The notes beneath the pieces are model-generated. The model was not told where the DNA came from. It worked only from the letters and a program-made list of their open reading frames with translations, and ran no database searches. Positions 1 to 10,200 of a stretch of 64,000 nt of DNA are shown here, piece by piece; position 1 is the stretch's first letter; each line of letters opens with the position of its first letter. Where the stretch lies: positions 353,060-417,059 of the forward strand of contig ML213519.1 in assembly GCA_004369045.1 (NCBI GenBank), written 5' to 3'. The DNA comes from Heliocybe sulcata (Eukaryota; Basidiomycota; Agaricomycetes; Gloeophyllales; Gloeophyllaceae). The position numbers were made by a program, and so were the translations under genes.

Positions 1-368
1 TCACTTTCGTCTCTGTATCGTCTACACTTCCCGCCTACCCCACCTGGAACCGCACACCCTTGCACCCACACCCCTTCTTTCATGGTATTGTCGGCTTTGG
101 CTTTGGTTTCTTGTAACTAGTTTGTCTGCCTTTGTTTGGTATAGAGTGTATGATTAGTTTTGGGTGCTTTTCGACTTTTTTAGTTTGGAACCGTCGGTAG
201 AGTGCAATAGGATGTTTTTTTTCGGTGTACGGGTTGTGGACGGGCGGTTGGCATGGGATGGTGGGATGTCCGGCTGACGACGGCGTTCCCAAATGAAGGC
301 ATGCAGTTCATAGGATACAAGTGTACGAACGACGTAGGCGAGGAGACCAACAAGCCCCCCGGCGCGGC
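1..368. other. gene-free left edge
   Basis: This is the 3' flank of the minus-strand gene that ends at 369. Open frames here overlap each other on both strands and have no coherent splice structure. I see no gene. Confidence 0.5.
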
Positions 369-1113
369 TCACCGCTCCGCGTGCCCGTTCGTATGGACCT
401 GCTGGTACCCATTCGCGTTTGCGCTGGTGGTGGTGTCCAGCTGGAGCGGGGGCACGTCCGGGAAGGCGGCCTGGGTGTGGAGCTCGAAGGAGGGCGAGTC
501 GCACGCGGGCGGGAGGGGCGCGTTGTAGAGCTGCGCGAGCGCGGGCTCGGAGGGGAGCGCGATGGACATGGCGTCGAGGAGTAGGCTGGCCAAGTGGGGG
601 GTGAGTTAACTTCGGCGAGGGGGGGGAGGGGAAGAGGGAAGAAAGGGGGGGAAGGGGAGAGGGAAAGACGTACTCCATCTCGGCTTGGAGGGCCTTTGTG
701 CGGGCGGTGGCGAGGGAGAGGTCGCGGTGGTAGTGCTCGTTCGTCTGGGGTGGACAGGGTTAGAAGGGTTACGCAGGTGGGTGTGGTGTGGTGTGGTGAG
801 AGACTGACGGCTGTTACTTGGTCGTATTTCTCTCGTAACTGGTGGAACCTACCACGCATCAGTATACGTCCGCTCGTTTTGGGATTCGGAGTCACTTACT
901 TTTCCTTGTACCATTTGCCTTTGTTCGCAGCCTGCACGGGTCAGTCCTGATCATGACTTGCGCGCCACGCCAATACGCGGTGCGCACCTTGGCCTTTTCG
1001 TACTCGTACCGCTCCTTATCCCCGGGCCTCGTAAACTTGTTGCCAGAGTCTCTTCGGAGCGGGGCTGGGCGGATCGGCAGGGGCTGGGCGGCGGCGGACG
1101 TGGATGGGTCCAT
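369..1113 (-). CDS. Small charged coiled-coil protein, unknown function
   Basis: Five exons read on the minus strand: 1113-988, 931-900, 848-818, 744-674 and 585-369. They sum to 477 nt (158 aa), and every junction is GT-AG and keeps frame. The ATG at 1113 starts MDPSTSAAAQ and the stop lies at 369-371. A basic, Pro-rich N-terminus is followed at about residues 30-95 by a charged helical stretch (RYEYEKAK, FHQLREKYDQTNEHY, LATARTKALQAEM) likely to form a coiled coil. The C-terminus is Pro/Thr-rich and probably disordered. Short helical proteins of this kind occur as chromatin-complex subunits in fungi, but I do not recognise the family. The gene model is good; the function is unknown. Confidence 0.68.
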
Positions 1114-1692
1114 GCTGCTGCTTGGTGGAATGTGGCAAGAGCAGTGTGGCAAGATCCGAGCGCGTCTTGCTCTTGACGTTCATCTGAGCCGCTTGTCTGA
1201 TGGGCTTGTTCTCTGGCAAAGGTAGCCTCTCCCCGTGGGCGAGGGGAACGCTAACCCATCTCTCTCCGAAGCGTGTTTCAGCCCAACGGTCCCCGCCGCG
1301 ATCCAGCGCGCATGGCGTACGCGCACTCTGCCTATATTCATTCACGACTCTACCATTTATTTTTACAGTCCAATTCGGGGGTCAGATAACACGTACAAAG
1401 GAAGACCGGCGCAGAGCAACGTGGTTTTTCTGCAGCGCTCCAGATGACCCATGGGTCGCGATGTACGCACGCTATCTATAATATCTCTCTGACTTGGTCT
1501 TACATCCTACACTACAGGCTGAGAAATCAGGCGATAGTGGTATGCTTGTTTGTCAGTGTGTGTGATGTTGACTGCTACTACTAGCATCGCACGACAGGTA
1601 TTCCACGCGGATTGGATCGCCAGAGCCGTCGAGGAAAACTTTGCGGTCTCTATCGGGAGATATGTTTTGGACGGTTTGTCGGCTTTGGGGAT
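1114..1692. other. intergenic, divergent promoter space
   Basis: This lies between the minus-strand gene starting at 1113 and the plus-strand frame starting at 1693. No supported exon was found. The in-frame extension upstream of 1693 has no ATG. Confidence 0.5.
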
Positions 1693-2460
1693 ATGCGGGG
1701 CACTGATGCTGATGGGCTTTGGATAGACCGCTACGAACAGCTTTGGGGGAGTGAGGATCCCGTGCATATTCGCTCGTCTTCTGTCTCTGTTGCCGAATTG
1801 CTCACGCCGGTCTCTCGTGGCTGCGATACTGGGACTCCTCTTCGTGCTGGTCAAGACGGTCTTACTGCTACTCGGTCGGCCCGCTCCAAGCGCAAGGCCG
1901 AGCAAGACGATTGTCCCGCGAAACGGCATCGCCTCTCGGACACTCCTGCGGCTGTTTATACTGGCAACAGTCCTCACTCTTCTGCTCTGGCTCTCCGACA
2001 TGTCAACAGGCCCGACGGTCTCCCTACAGCCTCCAGTCCTTTCCCACCGGAATTCACCAGCGCGACCGTCCTCCCCACCGCCCCCTCGCTTCGAACCGCA
2101 TCCGCAAGACCCGGGACCAGGACGAGCGCCGGACCGCACGGCAACGTCCTCTACAGACGTCTATTCCCCTCGTCTTCGTCGCGCCCGGTGCCCTTTCAAC
2201 CGAAGACAGAGAAACAGATACCTCCGGCTAGCTCAGCCTGTATTCCCGAGCGCACCGGATTCTGGCAGACCATTCAGAGTAGGCCGGCGAGCGCGGTCGT
2301 GCCGATTAGGGTCTCGGTGGAAGAAGCGCTGAAGGAAGCTGGGCCTGGGATGTCGGGTGGGGATGTGCGTGTGTTTGTTGGTGGGGAGAGGTATAAGGGT
2401 AGGGAGTTTGTGTGTTTGGATTTGGGGGATTTGGGCGCGGAGAGGAGAAGGACGGTTTGA
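1693..2460 (+). CDS. Hypothetical nuclear protein, Ser/Pro/Thr-rich
   Basis: A single open frame of 255 aa from the ATG at 1693. The frame stays open back to about 1612 without another ATG, so a 5' exon is possible. Third positions favour C and T (runs such as GCT, ACT, CTC, GTC), which sets this frame apart from the hydrophobic-looking overlapping frame at 1751-2332. A bipartite basic cluster (SKRKAEQDDCPAKRHR, near residues 60-75) looks like a nuclear localisation signal. The middle is Ser/Pro/Thr-rich and probably disordered. The C-terminal 60 residues (VPIRVSVEEALKEAG, then a Gly/Arg-rich tail) look more ordered. No family recognised. Confidence 0.6.
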   Translation: MRGTDADGLWIDRYEQLWGSEDPVHIRSSSVSVAELLTPVSRGCDTGTPLRAGQDGLTATRSARSKRKAEQDDCPAKRHRLSDTPAAVYTGNSPHSSALALRHVNRPDGLPTASSPFPPEFTSATVLPTAPSLRTASARPGTRTSAGPHGNVLYRRLFPSSSSRPVPFQPKTEKQIPPASSACIPERTGFWQTIQSRPASAVVPIRVSVEEALKEAGPGMSGGDVRVFVGGERYKGREFVCLDLGDLGAERRRTV

Positions 2461-2750
2461 CTCCCTCCTCGGTGCTCTGGGATCGATGGCGGCTCTGATA
2501 TGCTGTATTGCTGGAATGGGATTGTAGTTTGTTGTTCGGCTGAGGTGGGCAGGGGAAGCAGCTTCGGACTGCTTACCCTTTACTTTCAGAAATACGGGGA
2601 ATGGTCATTGTGTGGAATAGATGCACCGTCGTGCTGTGCTCCGGGAATTCGACGAAGATGTCGAACAGACGGTGTTGTATACTTTTGCATTGTGTGGTAT
2701 TGTATTCTATCCGTTCCGGACCTCTTCAATACAAAACCCACAAAGCCGTA

Positions 2751-2782
2751 CGTATCGAGTGCCACACGTATCGAGTGCCACA
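2751..2782. repeat. 16-bp unit, two tandem copies
   Basis: The unit cgtatcgagtgccaca occurs twice without a mismatch and is followed by the first four bases of a third copy. It sits about 100 bp upstream of the TATA-like element at 2886, so it could hold a duplicated protein-binding site. That is inference. Confidence 0.75.
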
Positions 2783-2885
2783 CGTACGGTTGCATATAGG
2801 TTGTAGAGACTTGTACGGGCTTGATGTCGACGTGGTAGCATACCTCCGCTGCACTCCGCCCATTACTCTTGTTGAATTGGCTTTG

Positions 2886-2898
2886 CTATATAAAATGG
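2886..2898 (+). promoter_or_regulatory. TATA-like element
   Basis: ctatataaaatgg lies about 50 bp upstream of an ATG at 2945. The spacing fits a fungal core promoter and argues for a real transcript starting here, although the gene it would serve is poorly resolved. Confidence 0.45.
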
Positions 2899-2944
2899 CA
2901 TCTCATCTACCAGCGCTCTACTCGATCCCACCGAAACAAATACG

Positions 2945-3391
2945 ATGACTGAACCCATGCGAGGCAGCATGAGCGCCACCCTTTCGCAGTCGACGTCGAG
3001 AGGGAAACCCGAGTACGGAGGCCCGCGGGAGCAGGTGGGTGCTCTGTCTTGGTAATGAAGGAGAGGGCTAATGCGACGTGGAGGCGGTATCCTCGACCCC
3101 TCCTTGCAATTCCCGTCTGAGTCCGCACTAGCGATCCATCCCTAGAATGGACGCTCCTCAGATCGGGATCAGCAGAGGTGACTCGGTGCGGTACTCAAAG
3201 AATTATTGATTAGCTGCGGCCTTGGACGGATGGAGGCAGGCGAGTGCCGTACAGCCCCGGTCGCGCGTCTAGGGATGCTGTACGGAGGCCCGAGCGAGAG
3301 GAAACCTTCGCTGTTTCGAGCTATGATGACATCTCCTACATGGCTCAAATGATAGAAGCCTGTGCTAATTCTGAGCACGGCCATTTGTATT
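2945..3391 (+). CDS. Possible small gene, exon structure uncertain
   Basis: Downstream of a TATA-like element, an ATG at 2945 opens a 30-codon first exon (MTEPMRGSMSATLSQ and on) that ends at a GTGGGT donor at 3035. A second exon could start at 3132. The stretch to about 3391 then holds a coding-like frame (PEREETFAVSSYDDIS) that I could not join in phase. It may be a short protein, a gene with an error, or a decayed gene. No family recognised. Confidence 0.25.
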
Positions 3392-3807
3392 TTTAGGAGG
3401 ATATCAGGGATGTCTCTTCCTTAAGCTTGAATACACCGCCCAAATCATCGAGAGCCTAAGAGCGAGCTGCAGCCATGCTGTGGCTGTTAAGTCGTTTGGC
3501 AAGCGGCCGGTGCCACAAAGCGATGCATCTGACCCGATCAGGATCACGGAACCATTCCACCTTCCCGTAGATGCCCTCTACCCCATGGGCTTCTTCCTCC
3601 AGTTCATCAAACGCTGTAGCCACTTGGAGCTCTCCACCTCCCCGAAACTCTCAAAGGCCACGTGCCGTAAGATCGCCCAGCTGAACTTAGTCTCGGTATA
3701 GTTGAGCAGCTTCCATCACCCATGATGTGGTGCTCCTTTTATTCCTGGCATGCGGGCTTTCACGGTTTCGACACACCCACCATCTCTAAGTAACCTTTGA
3801 CTACACC
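3392..3807. other. unresolved intergenic stretch with overlapping open frames
   Basis: A 74-codon plus-strand frame (3480-3701) and an open minus-strand frame overlap here. Both read like protein and neither has start, splice or domain support. I assign no gene. Confidence 0.3.
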
Positions 3808-4241
3808 ATGTCGTCCTCGCTGTTTGTGCACCACCACCCGAGCCCGCTGCAGCCCTCCCCGTCGCAGCCCATCGTCCCCCAGACTCCACGGCGGTCGCGC
3901 ACTGAACCTGGAGACTCGCCCTCACCGAGAGGTCCGTCCCGTTGTCCTTCATTCTAGTACTAGTTCGAGAGGTCTGAAGGTGGGTAGTAGGGATGAGCAA
4001 GCTCGAGCGCGTCCAATCGTGGACTCGGACGCGACGCGACTCGATGTCGATGTCGATCTCGAGCAAGGGCAAGGAGAGGGCCGAGACTGAAAGGCCGCAG
4101 CGGAAACCTCAACGATCGTGAGTCGCCCTCCCCCGTCGTTATCCAGGCTTGAGTTCACTTGAATGCAGGGCGACGGTGAACGTGGCGGAGATCATGCGCC
4201 CGAGATCACCGGGGTGTCATCTCCTACCTGGTTTCTTCTGA
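3808..4241 (+). CDS. Possible small basic Ser/Arg-rich protein
   Basis: Three candidate exons, 3808-3931, 3988-4117 and 4169-4241, sum to 327 nt (108 aa) with GT-AG introns of 56 and 51 nt in frame. The N-terminus (MSSSLFVHHHPSPLQPS) is His/Ser/Pro-rich. Exon 2 carries a Ser/Arg-rich basic stretch (SWTRTRRDSMSMSIS, then KGKERAETERPQRK). No domain is recognised and the last exon is the weakest. A longer gene with further exons to about 4510 is possible, since an open frame runs 4278-4511. Confidence 0.35.
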
Positions 4242-5628
4242 GCGAGGGATCCCTGGATTGTTCCGGCATCTTTTGCATTGTACGAGTATCATGCATGTGC
4301 GGGAGTCTCAGAGCAGGCCGCTTCTTGTTGTAATTCAGTAATTTCTGTTTCTCGTTTCGGTCGATCTTGGTCCCCAACTCAAGAGGAAGAGGCAGACCAA
4401 TTGCCGCACGAAAACGTCGAAGCCGTGGACTTACCTTTGCTGGAGACAATTGGCACGCGCTGGATATACCATCTGCACGGGGTCTCGAACCATGAGCCCG
4501 GCTACGAGTAGCACCGTGCCGCCTTTGAAACCCAGGTGTCCTGACTTCAGATAATGCAAAACCCAGAGAGAAATGCTATATAAATGATGCAGAGAAGAAT
4601 GCTGCTAGCATGAAGATGACTTTGCGACAGGCCGTGTTGTCCATCCACGCCCGCAGGAATCCGACGAGAGTGAGTTCCGGTCCAAGGGCCTGCGTGAATT
4701 CGGAAGGTGTGTCTGCGTGACAGGAGTATAACTTACAACCGTCTGCAGCAAAGAGTCTTGAATAGATCTAGAATCAACCTAACAACTTCTCACTGAACAT
4801 TCAGTACATGGACACGGAGCTGCCAGGCTTTCAACGAGTGTTCACTCAGTGGCCCCTTAGGTGATTTGAGGGCCTCAGGCCTCAATACTGACTGTCGGAC
4901 ATTACATTGAGCCAGTCTTCCTGACTGACATGTAAGATGCTCAGATGATGACTAGTAAAAAAATTCCTATGAGACAAGAAAGACTTGACAAGAAGAGTCT
5001 TTCTTGTCTCATAGAAATCCTTCTAATAGGCATCATCTGTGAGTTGCTCACATGTCAGTCAGGAAGTCTGGCTCAATGTAATGTCTAACAGTCAATATTC
5101 AGGTCCCATTCATATTGGCATGCCAGCCCATTCTTGTTAAAGGTGGCGGCTAGTTTAAGACTTGACATATGCCAATAACGAGGCCTGTAACGGAGACCTG
5201 ACTGAGTGTATCCTGGATGAATATCATCAGCCACATTTCGCACCGCAGAACCAGAGCCACAAGCCAGCGTCATCACGTGGATGCGCCGCACTTATCACGT
5301 GATTGTGATGAATTATTCCCCTCGAAGTACGCACTTATGTCCAGTGGTGAGTGACCCACGTAAAAGGTTATACATGAAGGACGGCCCATAAGAGTCGCGG
5401 AGATGGCATGCCCACCAGAGCACAAGTTATGCCTTGTGTCCTGAAAAAGCAGTGTTTCGAGATGGGTAAGTGCGTTGGTGTGCCATAGAAATGTAGAGGT
5501 GTGACGCTCATTAGCTGACGTCCATTGATTCAAGTCGATATCCCCACGCTTGAAAGTCAAATAGATGGGGGCACCATGATTGGGAAGAGTATGTCAATTC
5601 AAGTCAGAACAAGTAGCAATACCAGTAT
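4242..5628. other. intergenic, carries a foldback element
   Basis: No gene is supported in this 1.4 kb. Its main feature is the large inverted repeat at 4880-5103. The right part is the 3' flank of ATP4. Confidence 0.5.
4880..5103. repeat. Foldback (long inverted repeat) element, about 224 bp
   Basis: Two arms of about 105 bp are inverted copies around a 10-bp spacer. The inner 19 bp (4967-4985 against 4996-5014, ctatgagacaagaaagact) match perfectly. Outer blocks such as gacattacattgagccag and cttcctgactgacatgt also match, with scattered substitutions and small indels. The whole unit would fold into one hairpin. It encodes nothing and resembles a MITE or foldback transposon. No clear target-site duplication could be seen, so the class is unassigned. 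Confidence 0.85.
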
Positions 5629-6639
5629 CTATATAGCCTTGCTCTTGACCAATTCTAAACGAGCGCGAAATCAATAACGCGGTGTGCACTGCGTGGTAAT
5701 AGACGGCACGTACGCTCAACCTCCGCGATCGCGTTCGCCAGGATATCGCGCTGCGTCTTCTCATTCGTGAGGTCCCTCATGACCTTGTCAATGACAGACT
5801 TGGCGAGCTCCGCCTGCTCGCTCTCCTTCTGCTGCTGCTCGAAGCGCACCCAGCTGTCAAGAACAGCCTTGGCCTCCTGCGCGAGGAGCACCTTTTGTTG
5901 CTGCACGAAGGTCTCGGCTTCGAGCTGGGCGGTTTCCTAATACAGGAATGGGTGTGAGGGGGAGGGAAGGGAAGGGAAGGGGGGAGGAAACGCACCTTGG
6001 ACAGAGCAAAGAGACCCTGGGTGATGGAGACGACGTCCTTCATCTGCTCGACAGACGAGATGCGGTCCTTGACCGCCTGCGTGTGCTCCGCGCGCGCCCC
6101 ATCAAGAATTCCCTTGATACGACTAATATGGCCCTCCGCCCATTCACGGTACGGGCCCTGGATGCTCTACATCCCCATATCCCATCAACTCTCGCCCCAC
6201 TTCTTCATACCATACTCTGAAGGCCCACGCACCTTGGCAATAAACGTCAACATGATCAAGAACCCAGCAGCGACAACCGTCTCCTCGTTCACCACGTACA
6301 GCTCCTGCGAGATGGCGGTCGCGACCGCCCCCGTGCCGAGCAGCACCGTGCCCGTCTTGGTGACCAAGTTCGGCGACGAAGGCAGGCTGTTGATAATCTC
6401 CGCGGCCTTCTCCGCGGGGGGCGGCGTCGCCATCGCCCGTCTGTCTTCCATCACCCCAACTCCGGTGAGCAATGCATTAGTCTCGTTCCGAGGGCACGTA
6501 CGTTTGCATGACGCGGGCGACCATTTGGGGCCGCAGCTTTGAGGCTGTGACTCGGCGTGAGTGTCTCGCATTTTAGGTGAGCTGTGGGGAGGGGCGCACC
6601 GGACGCTCTGAGGGACTGGATGGCTATTCTGGATGCCAT
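5629..6639 (-). CDS. ATP4: Mitochondrial F1Fo ATP synthase subunit 4 (subunit b)
   Basis: Six minus-strand exons, 6639-6600, 6544-6502, 6440-6233, 6166-5996, 5936-5714 and 5654-5629, sum to 711 nt (236 aa) with all phases consistent. Subunit b is part of the peripheral stalk that holds F1 against rotation and ties it to Fo in the inner membrane. The N-terminus (MASRIAIQSLRAS, Arg/Ser-rich) is a typical mitochondrial presequence. Two hydrophobic segments follow, around TGTVLLGTGAVATAIS and EETVVAAGFLIMLTF. After GPYREWAEGHI comes a long charged helix (VLDSWVRFEQQQKESEQ, KSVIDKV) ending in EQLVKSKAI. The last exon is only 26 nt and rests on this conserved ending. Family, frame and length agree, so the call is firm. 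Confidence 0.96.
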
Positions 6640-6759
6640 GGATAGAAAAGAGGACGGGTCTGACTTGCTGAGCGGCGGGAGGAGGACGCTGAGTTTTCGG
6701 ACAAATATGGGTAAATAGTGACCGAACGGCTTCCGGCTTTGTCCGCGCCGTGGCTTGAG

Positions 6760-7853
6760 TGAATGCAAAGCCGCCACCAAGCCTTGCGACGCAAACCAAA
6801 TAATGTCAAAGTGATGTCGCCACAACACGATCACGTGTACTCCGACGCTCTGGCGCGCGTGTTGATGTTGATATTTGCCTTCCTCTTTCGCGAGCTTTTC
6901 TCCCACTTGTGACTTCTGTGGACGCCCTTCCTCCCCTGTATGGCATCGACCTTCCCCGACACTGGATCCGACGGCGAAACACGTACCTGCGTACGGGTCG
7001 CCCGAAAGCCCTCTCCTCATTCCAGACTTACCTCAAGCGCGGTTGGAAGGCTCATCTAGCAGCCACGGTCAGTAGTCGTCCCTACGAGACCGACATCGCA
7101 CGGTGGCAATGCAACTGCGGGCGACAGATGTACGATGCTCATGCCCTATGCAAGCATCTAGCTCAAGCGGTCCCGTACCCAAATCCGAAGTTCTGGAGGA
7201 CTGTCTTTAGGCGGCGAACTACCCCGATCTATCGACACCCTCGACGAATACCTCACTGCCGGGACTGCCAAGATCAATGTAACAGATGGCGATGACCACG
7301 TCTGGGTGAGGGCGGGAGATTCCAAGGCTGGACGGGTAGGCAACGAGTGGCGTATTCTCATCGCTGACGTTGCCGCCGCCGTGCTCGGAAAGCGGAAAGA
7401 GGGGTCCAGCAGCGGACAGCCCTCTCTTGTCGTTCGCGACCCCGAAGACGAGAGCTGGGCTCGGCGGGCATCAGCCGTTGAGCTGGATCTCGACAGCGAC
7501 GACGAGCAGGATGTAAGTGCCGCCTACTTTCTGTTGACTCTACCAGCATCTAACTTCTAAGTTGTTTAACTAGGTTCAGCACGATCTAACTCGGCTTGCA
7601 GAGCTCACCGACATGCTGTCCGAGGCCGCTGACATTATTCGCTCGCAGATCCCTCACAAAAACCGTATCACGGAATTTAATGGGGTATCACCCGAGGTAG
7701 TAGCAATCTGACAGTAGGGTATATCGCATGCACTATGCCGTATTGTACTGAGTCTAATATACAACTGTACATCTTATTTACTGAACAACTGTGGCAATGT
7801 TACTTTGAAGTTGTTTGGTTGCGTCGCAAGGCTTGGTGGCGGCTTTGCATTCA
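6760..7853 (+). mobile_element. MULE-like DNA transposon, internally deleted remnant with SWIM finger
   Basis: Terminal inverted repeats of about 67 bp lie at 6760-6826 and 7786-7853; the outer part (tgaatgcaaagccgcc and on) matches almost perfectly. An 11-bp direct repeat flanks them, cgtggcttgag at 6749-6759 and cgtggcttggg at 7856-7866, one mismatch, a target-site duplication of the size made by Mutator-like elements. Inside, on the plus strand, is the C-terminal end of a transposase: a SWIM-type zinc finger (WQCNCGRQMYDAHALCKHL), then FWRTVFRRRTTPIYRHP and GDDHVW, as seen in agaricomycete transposase-like proteins. There is no catalytic DDE core, so it is a non-autonomous deletion product. 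It sits about 120 bp upstream of the ATP4 start. Confidence 0.82.
6909..7711 (+). pseudogene. 3' end of a SWIM-finger transposase gene
   Basis: The frame from about 6909 encodes a basic segment and the SWIM finger (C-x-C and C-K-H-L ligands near 7107-7160). The downstream text from about 7203 to 7512 (GGELPRSIDTLDEYL, then GDDHVWVRAGD) is in another frame, so at least one frameshift lies near 7200-7260. An apparent intron at 7513-7574 leads to a last exon (LTRLAELTDMLSEAAD) with a stop near 7711. The N-terminal transposase domain is absent. The fragment is clearly derived from a longer gene and cannot make a working transposase. Confidence 0.7.
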
Positions 7854-7866
7854 GTCGTGGCTTGGG

Positions 7867-8428
7867 TCGGCAGTATGTAGGTTTCTTAGCTGTATTAATC
7901 TTCTACGCATTATAGACTCGTTACAAGGGACGGTGCACCCCTCGACCTACTTAATGATATTGCGTTCTCTGAACATGATCAATTCTGAAGGTATTTTGAT
8001 CACAAACCGACGCTGTCAAAATTACAGTTCCAACGGTTTGTGGCAAATTACACACATGATCACGGCCGGACGTAACTAGTATAACATGTCTTTCCGCCGA
8101 TGTCAACAGTTGTGCAGTGGAACGAGGATAACCCTTATGATGCTCATTAACGCTGCATTGAGTGTTATACCAGTTGAAGCCTGACATTACCATCGCGCCA
8201 CATTACAAGGACGCTGAAGGTGGCTTGTATAACATGACTGTCGCGATTCCTAGCCCCAGTATCAAGCGAGGCTAACCTCCACTCTTCCAAGAGTGGTCTA
8301 TATGTCAATTATCAATCATACGCTACATGCCTTTCGTGCCATATGCCCCATCACTTCAAAATACACCCATAGGATTATCCATACAACAAGCCGACCTCTC
8401 AACCCCAGCCACAGAACGACGAGCGCAG
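7867..8428. other. intergenic, nothing recognised
   Basis: AT-richer spacer between the transposon remnant and the 3' end of the monooxygenase gene. Open frames are short and overlap on both strands. Confidence 0.5.
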
Positions 8429-10200
8429 CTACTGCTGCACCTGCTGCGAAACACTCGCTCTGCGCATCACGGGTCCCCACTTTGTCCACCAATCATCCAC
8501 GACCTCCCGCGCATCGTAATTGAACATCGCAATATAATCCTCCCACGTCTCCCGCAGATAGTCCTCGTCCGCGTTGTCCCAGTCCAGCTGCGCGAGCGAG
8601 AGCAGCGCCCGGAGGCCGTCGTCGCGCGCCTGCTGCTCCGGCCCGACCGGCAGGGACAGGAAGTCGAGCCGGTGGTGCTCGGACTTGACGACCTTTGCTG
8701 AGCGCGGCTGGCGGATGTCCTCGAACGCTGTTGTTAGGCCGCTGATTTGGTCTCGGGAAGTGAGACGCGAGAAGATGGAGCCGAACGTCATGGCGTCTTC
8801 GACCGCGGTCGAGGTGTTGAGATCCCTGTGGGGCTGCGCGGCGGTTAGTGGCAGGGACATACACGGCCAACGGGAGACTTACTGGTATCGGATGTGCAGC
8901 GTCTCCGATCACGAGCACTTTGCCACTTTCGTGGACGAGGTTTTCGAAGGGCTCGTGACGGACGAATTTTATTGGAGTCACTCCTTTCGCCAGGTCAACC
9001 ATCTTGCGTACGCTGAGCATTAGAACGAAAGTAAGCTCAGCACGAGCGCATGAATCGAACACTCGTCCTACCGCGGATCGTAACTCGCAAAGTCAAGGTT
9101 TAGTTCGGCCAATGGGCGTTCAGTGTTCCAATTTTCTGCGTACGCAGAACTGTCGGCCGGAAGGATGAGAGACAACGAATACCATTCCTCGGACTAGGGC
9201 GAGGGTATGGGTGAAAAAATCGGGCTTGAGAGACGTGCATACACCTACAGCCGGATGACCATGTATACATGAGCCGTTTCCCAACCATGCGTTCCACTAT
9301 CATCGTGTAAGTATATGCATATACGAGCAAACCAACCCCGCGATCTTACCTCGGGCTCATCGGCAAAATATTTTAGGTCCGGGTCGGCTCGTAAGACGGA
9401 CGCTGGTACTGATAATCTACGAGAATGAGAGAAAATAACGAAGAAAGGAACGCGAACATACACATACGTAAAATTACATCTCCTGTCCGGCACGCCCTTG
9501 CCGTTGTCGCCCAAGATACAACGTCTTGCCACACTTTCATATCCGTCTGCTCCGACGACGATGTCGCATGATAGACTTTCTCCACTGGATAATGTTACAG
9601 AGGGTTGGCTAGGGTCGACGGAGGTTATAGTGGACTTGAAGCGCACGGTGATTCCTGCTTCCGTGACAAGTCGGTACAGCAAGCTCCATAGTCGGCCGTA
9701 CTAGACGGTGACATAAATAAATATAGCACGCAAGGCACATAGAGCTTGATCTACCTGAAGAAAGAGGTAATCTGCTCTGAACGCTTTCATGATCTGGTCG
9801 TGGAAGATGATGGTGCCTATCTTCTCGCCAGTGTTGCCTAAAAATATCTGTTAGCCCAAAGTGTCATGTAAATCCGATCCTCGTACCCTGCCTGAAAACG
9901 ATGCGGGAATTGATGATTCCCATTTTTTCTAGTTCGCTTTGAAGGCCCCATTCCTTCAAAATCCTCGTCATGTTCGGAGGCGATCGTATTGCCCCCGTAC
10001 GACTCTGCCCATGATCATCAATACAGTATACAAGAGCCCACAATTCCGCCACTCACATCAAAATACTCCGGACCAGTTGCCTTATCGATCACGAGCACAT
10101 CATGTCCCGCTCGTCGTAGACTGTATGCGCATGCCAAGCCGGCGATGCTGCCCCCGATGACGATGAACGACAGAGGGACAGAGCTCTGCTCGTCTTCCAT
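8429..10200 (-). CDS. FAD-dependent monooxygenase (salicylate hydroxylase / UbiH-like)
   Basis: Nine minus-strand exons, 10200-10057, 10004-9887, 9837-9755, 9700-9468, 9416-9350, 9296-9249, 9193-9072, 9012-8883 and 8833-8429, sum to 1350 nt (449 aa). The N-terminus holds the Rossmann FAD motif (VIGGSIAGLACAYSL) ending in an acidic ribose-binding strand (VLVIDKA). Near the middle is IVVGADGYES (the DG motif), and GDAAHPIP near residue 310 is the second FAD motif. These define class A flavoprotein hydroxylases, which use NAD(P)H and O2 to hydroxylate aromatic or polyketide-like substrates. The substrate is unknown. No biosynthetic partners adjoin it. ATG 10200 is chosen because the frame upstream lacks a convincing start, although a start 30-48 nt further up is possible. 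Confidence 0.9.

Larger units (their letters stand above)
2461..2944. other. intergenic with TATA box and short tandem repeat
   Basis: This holds the 16-bp tandem repeat at 2751-2782 and a TATA-like element at 2886-2898. No coding exon is supported. Confidence 0.5.

Noticed and set aside
987-1113. A 26-nt intron in the first gene
   Set aside because: A 56-nt intron from 987 to 932 uses the same acceptor and branch site, has normal length and also keeps the frame.
1751-2332. Hydrophobic 193-codon frame that looks like a multi-span membrane protein
   Set aside because: It overlaps the 1693-2460 frame, whose codon third positions show the expected C/T preference. The hydrophobic look comes from reading Ser/Pro-rich codons out of frame.
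4440-4530. Possible tRNA, because of a gttcgagacc-like T-loop on the minus strand
   Set aside because: No acceptor-stem pairing, anticodon arm or D-arm can be folded around it.
6451-7020. 189-codon minus-strand frame upstream of and across the ATP4 start
   Set aside because: It crosses the ATP4 first exons out of register with the splice sites and extends into the transposon end. ATP4 exons 1-3 are better supported.
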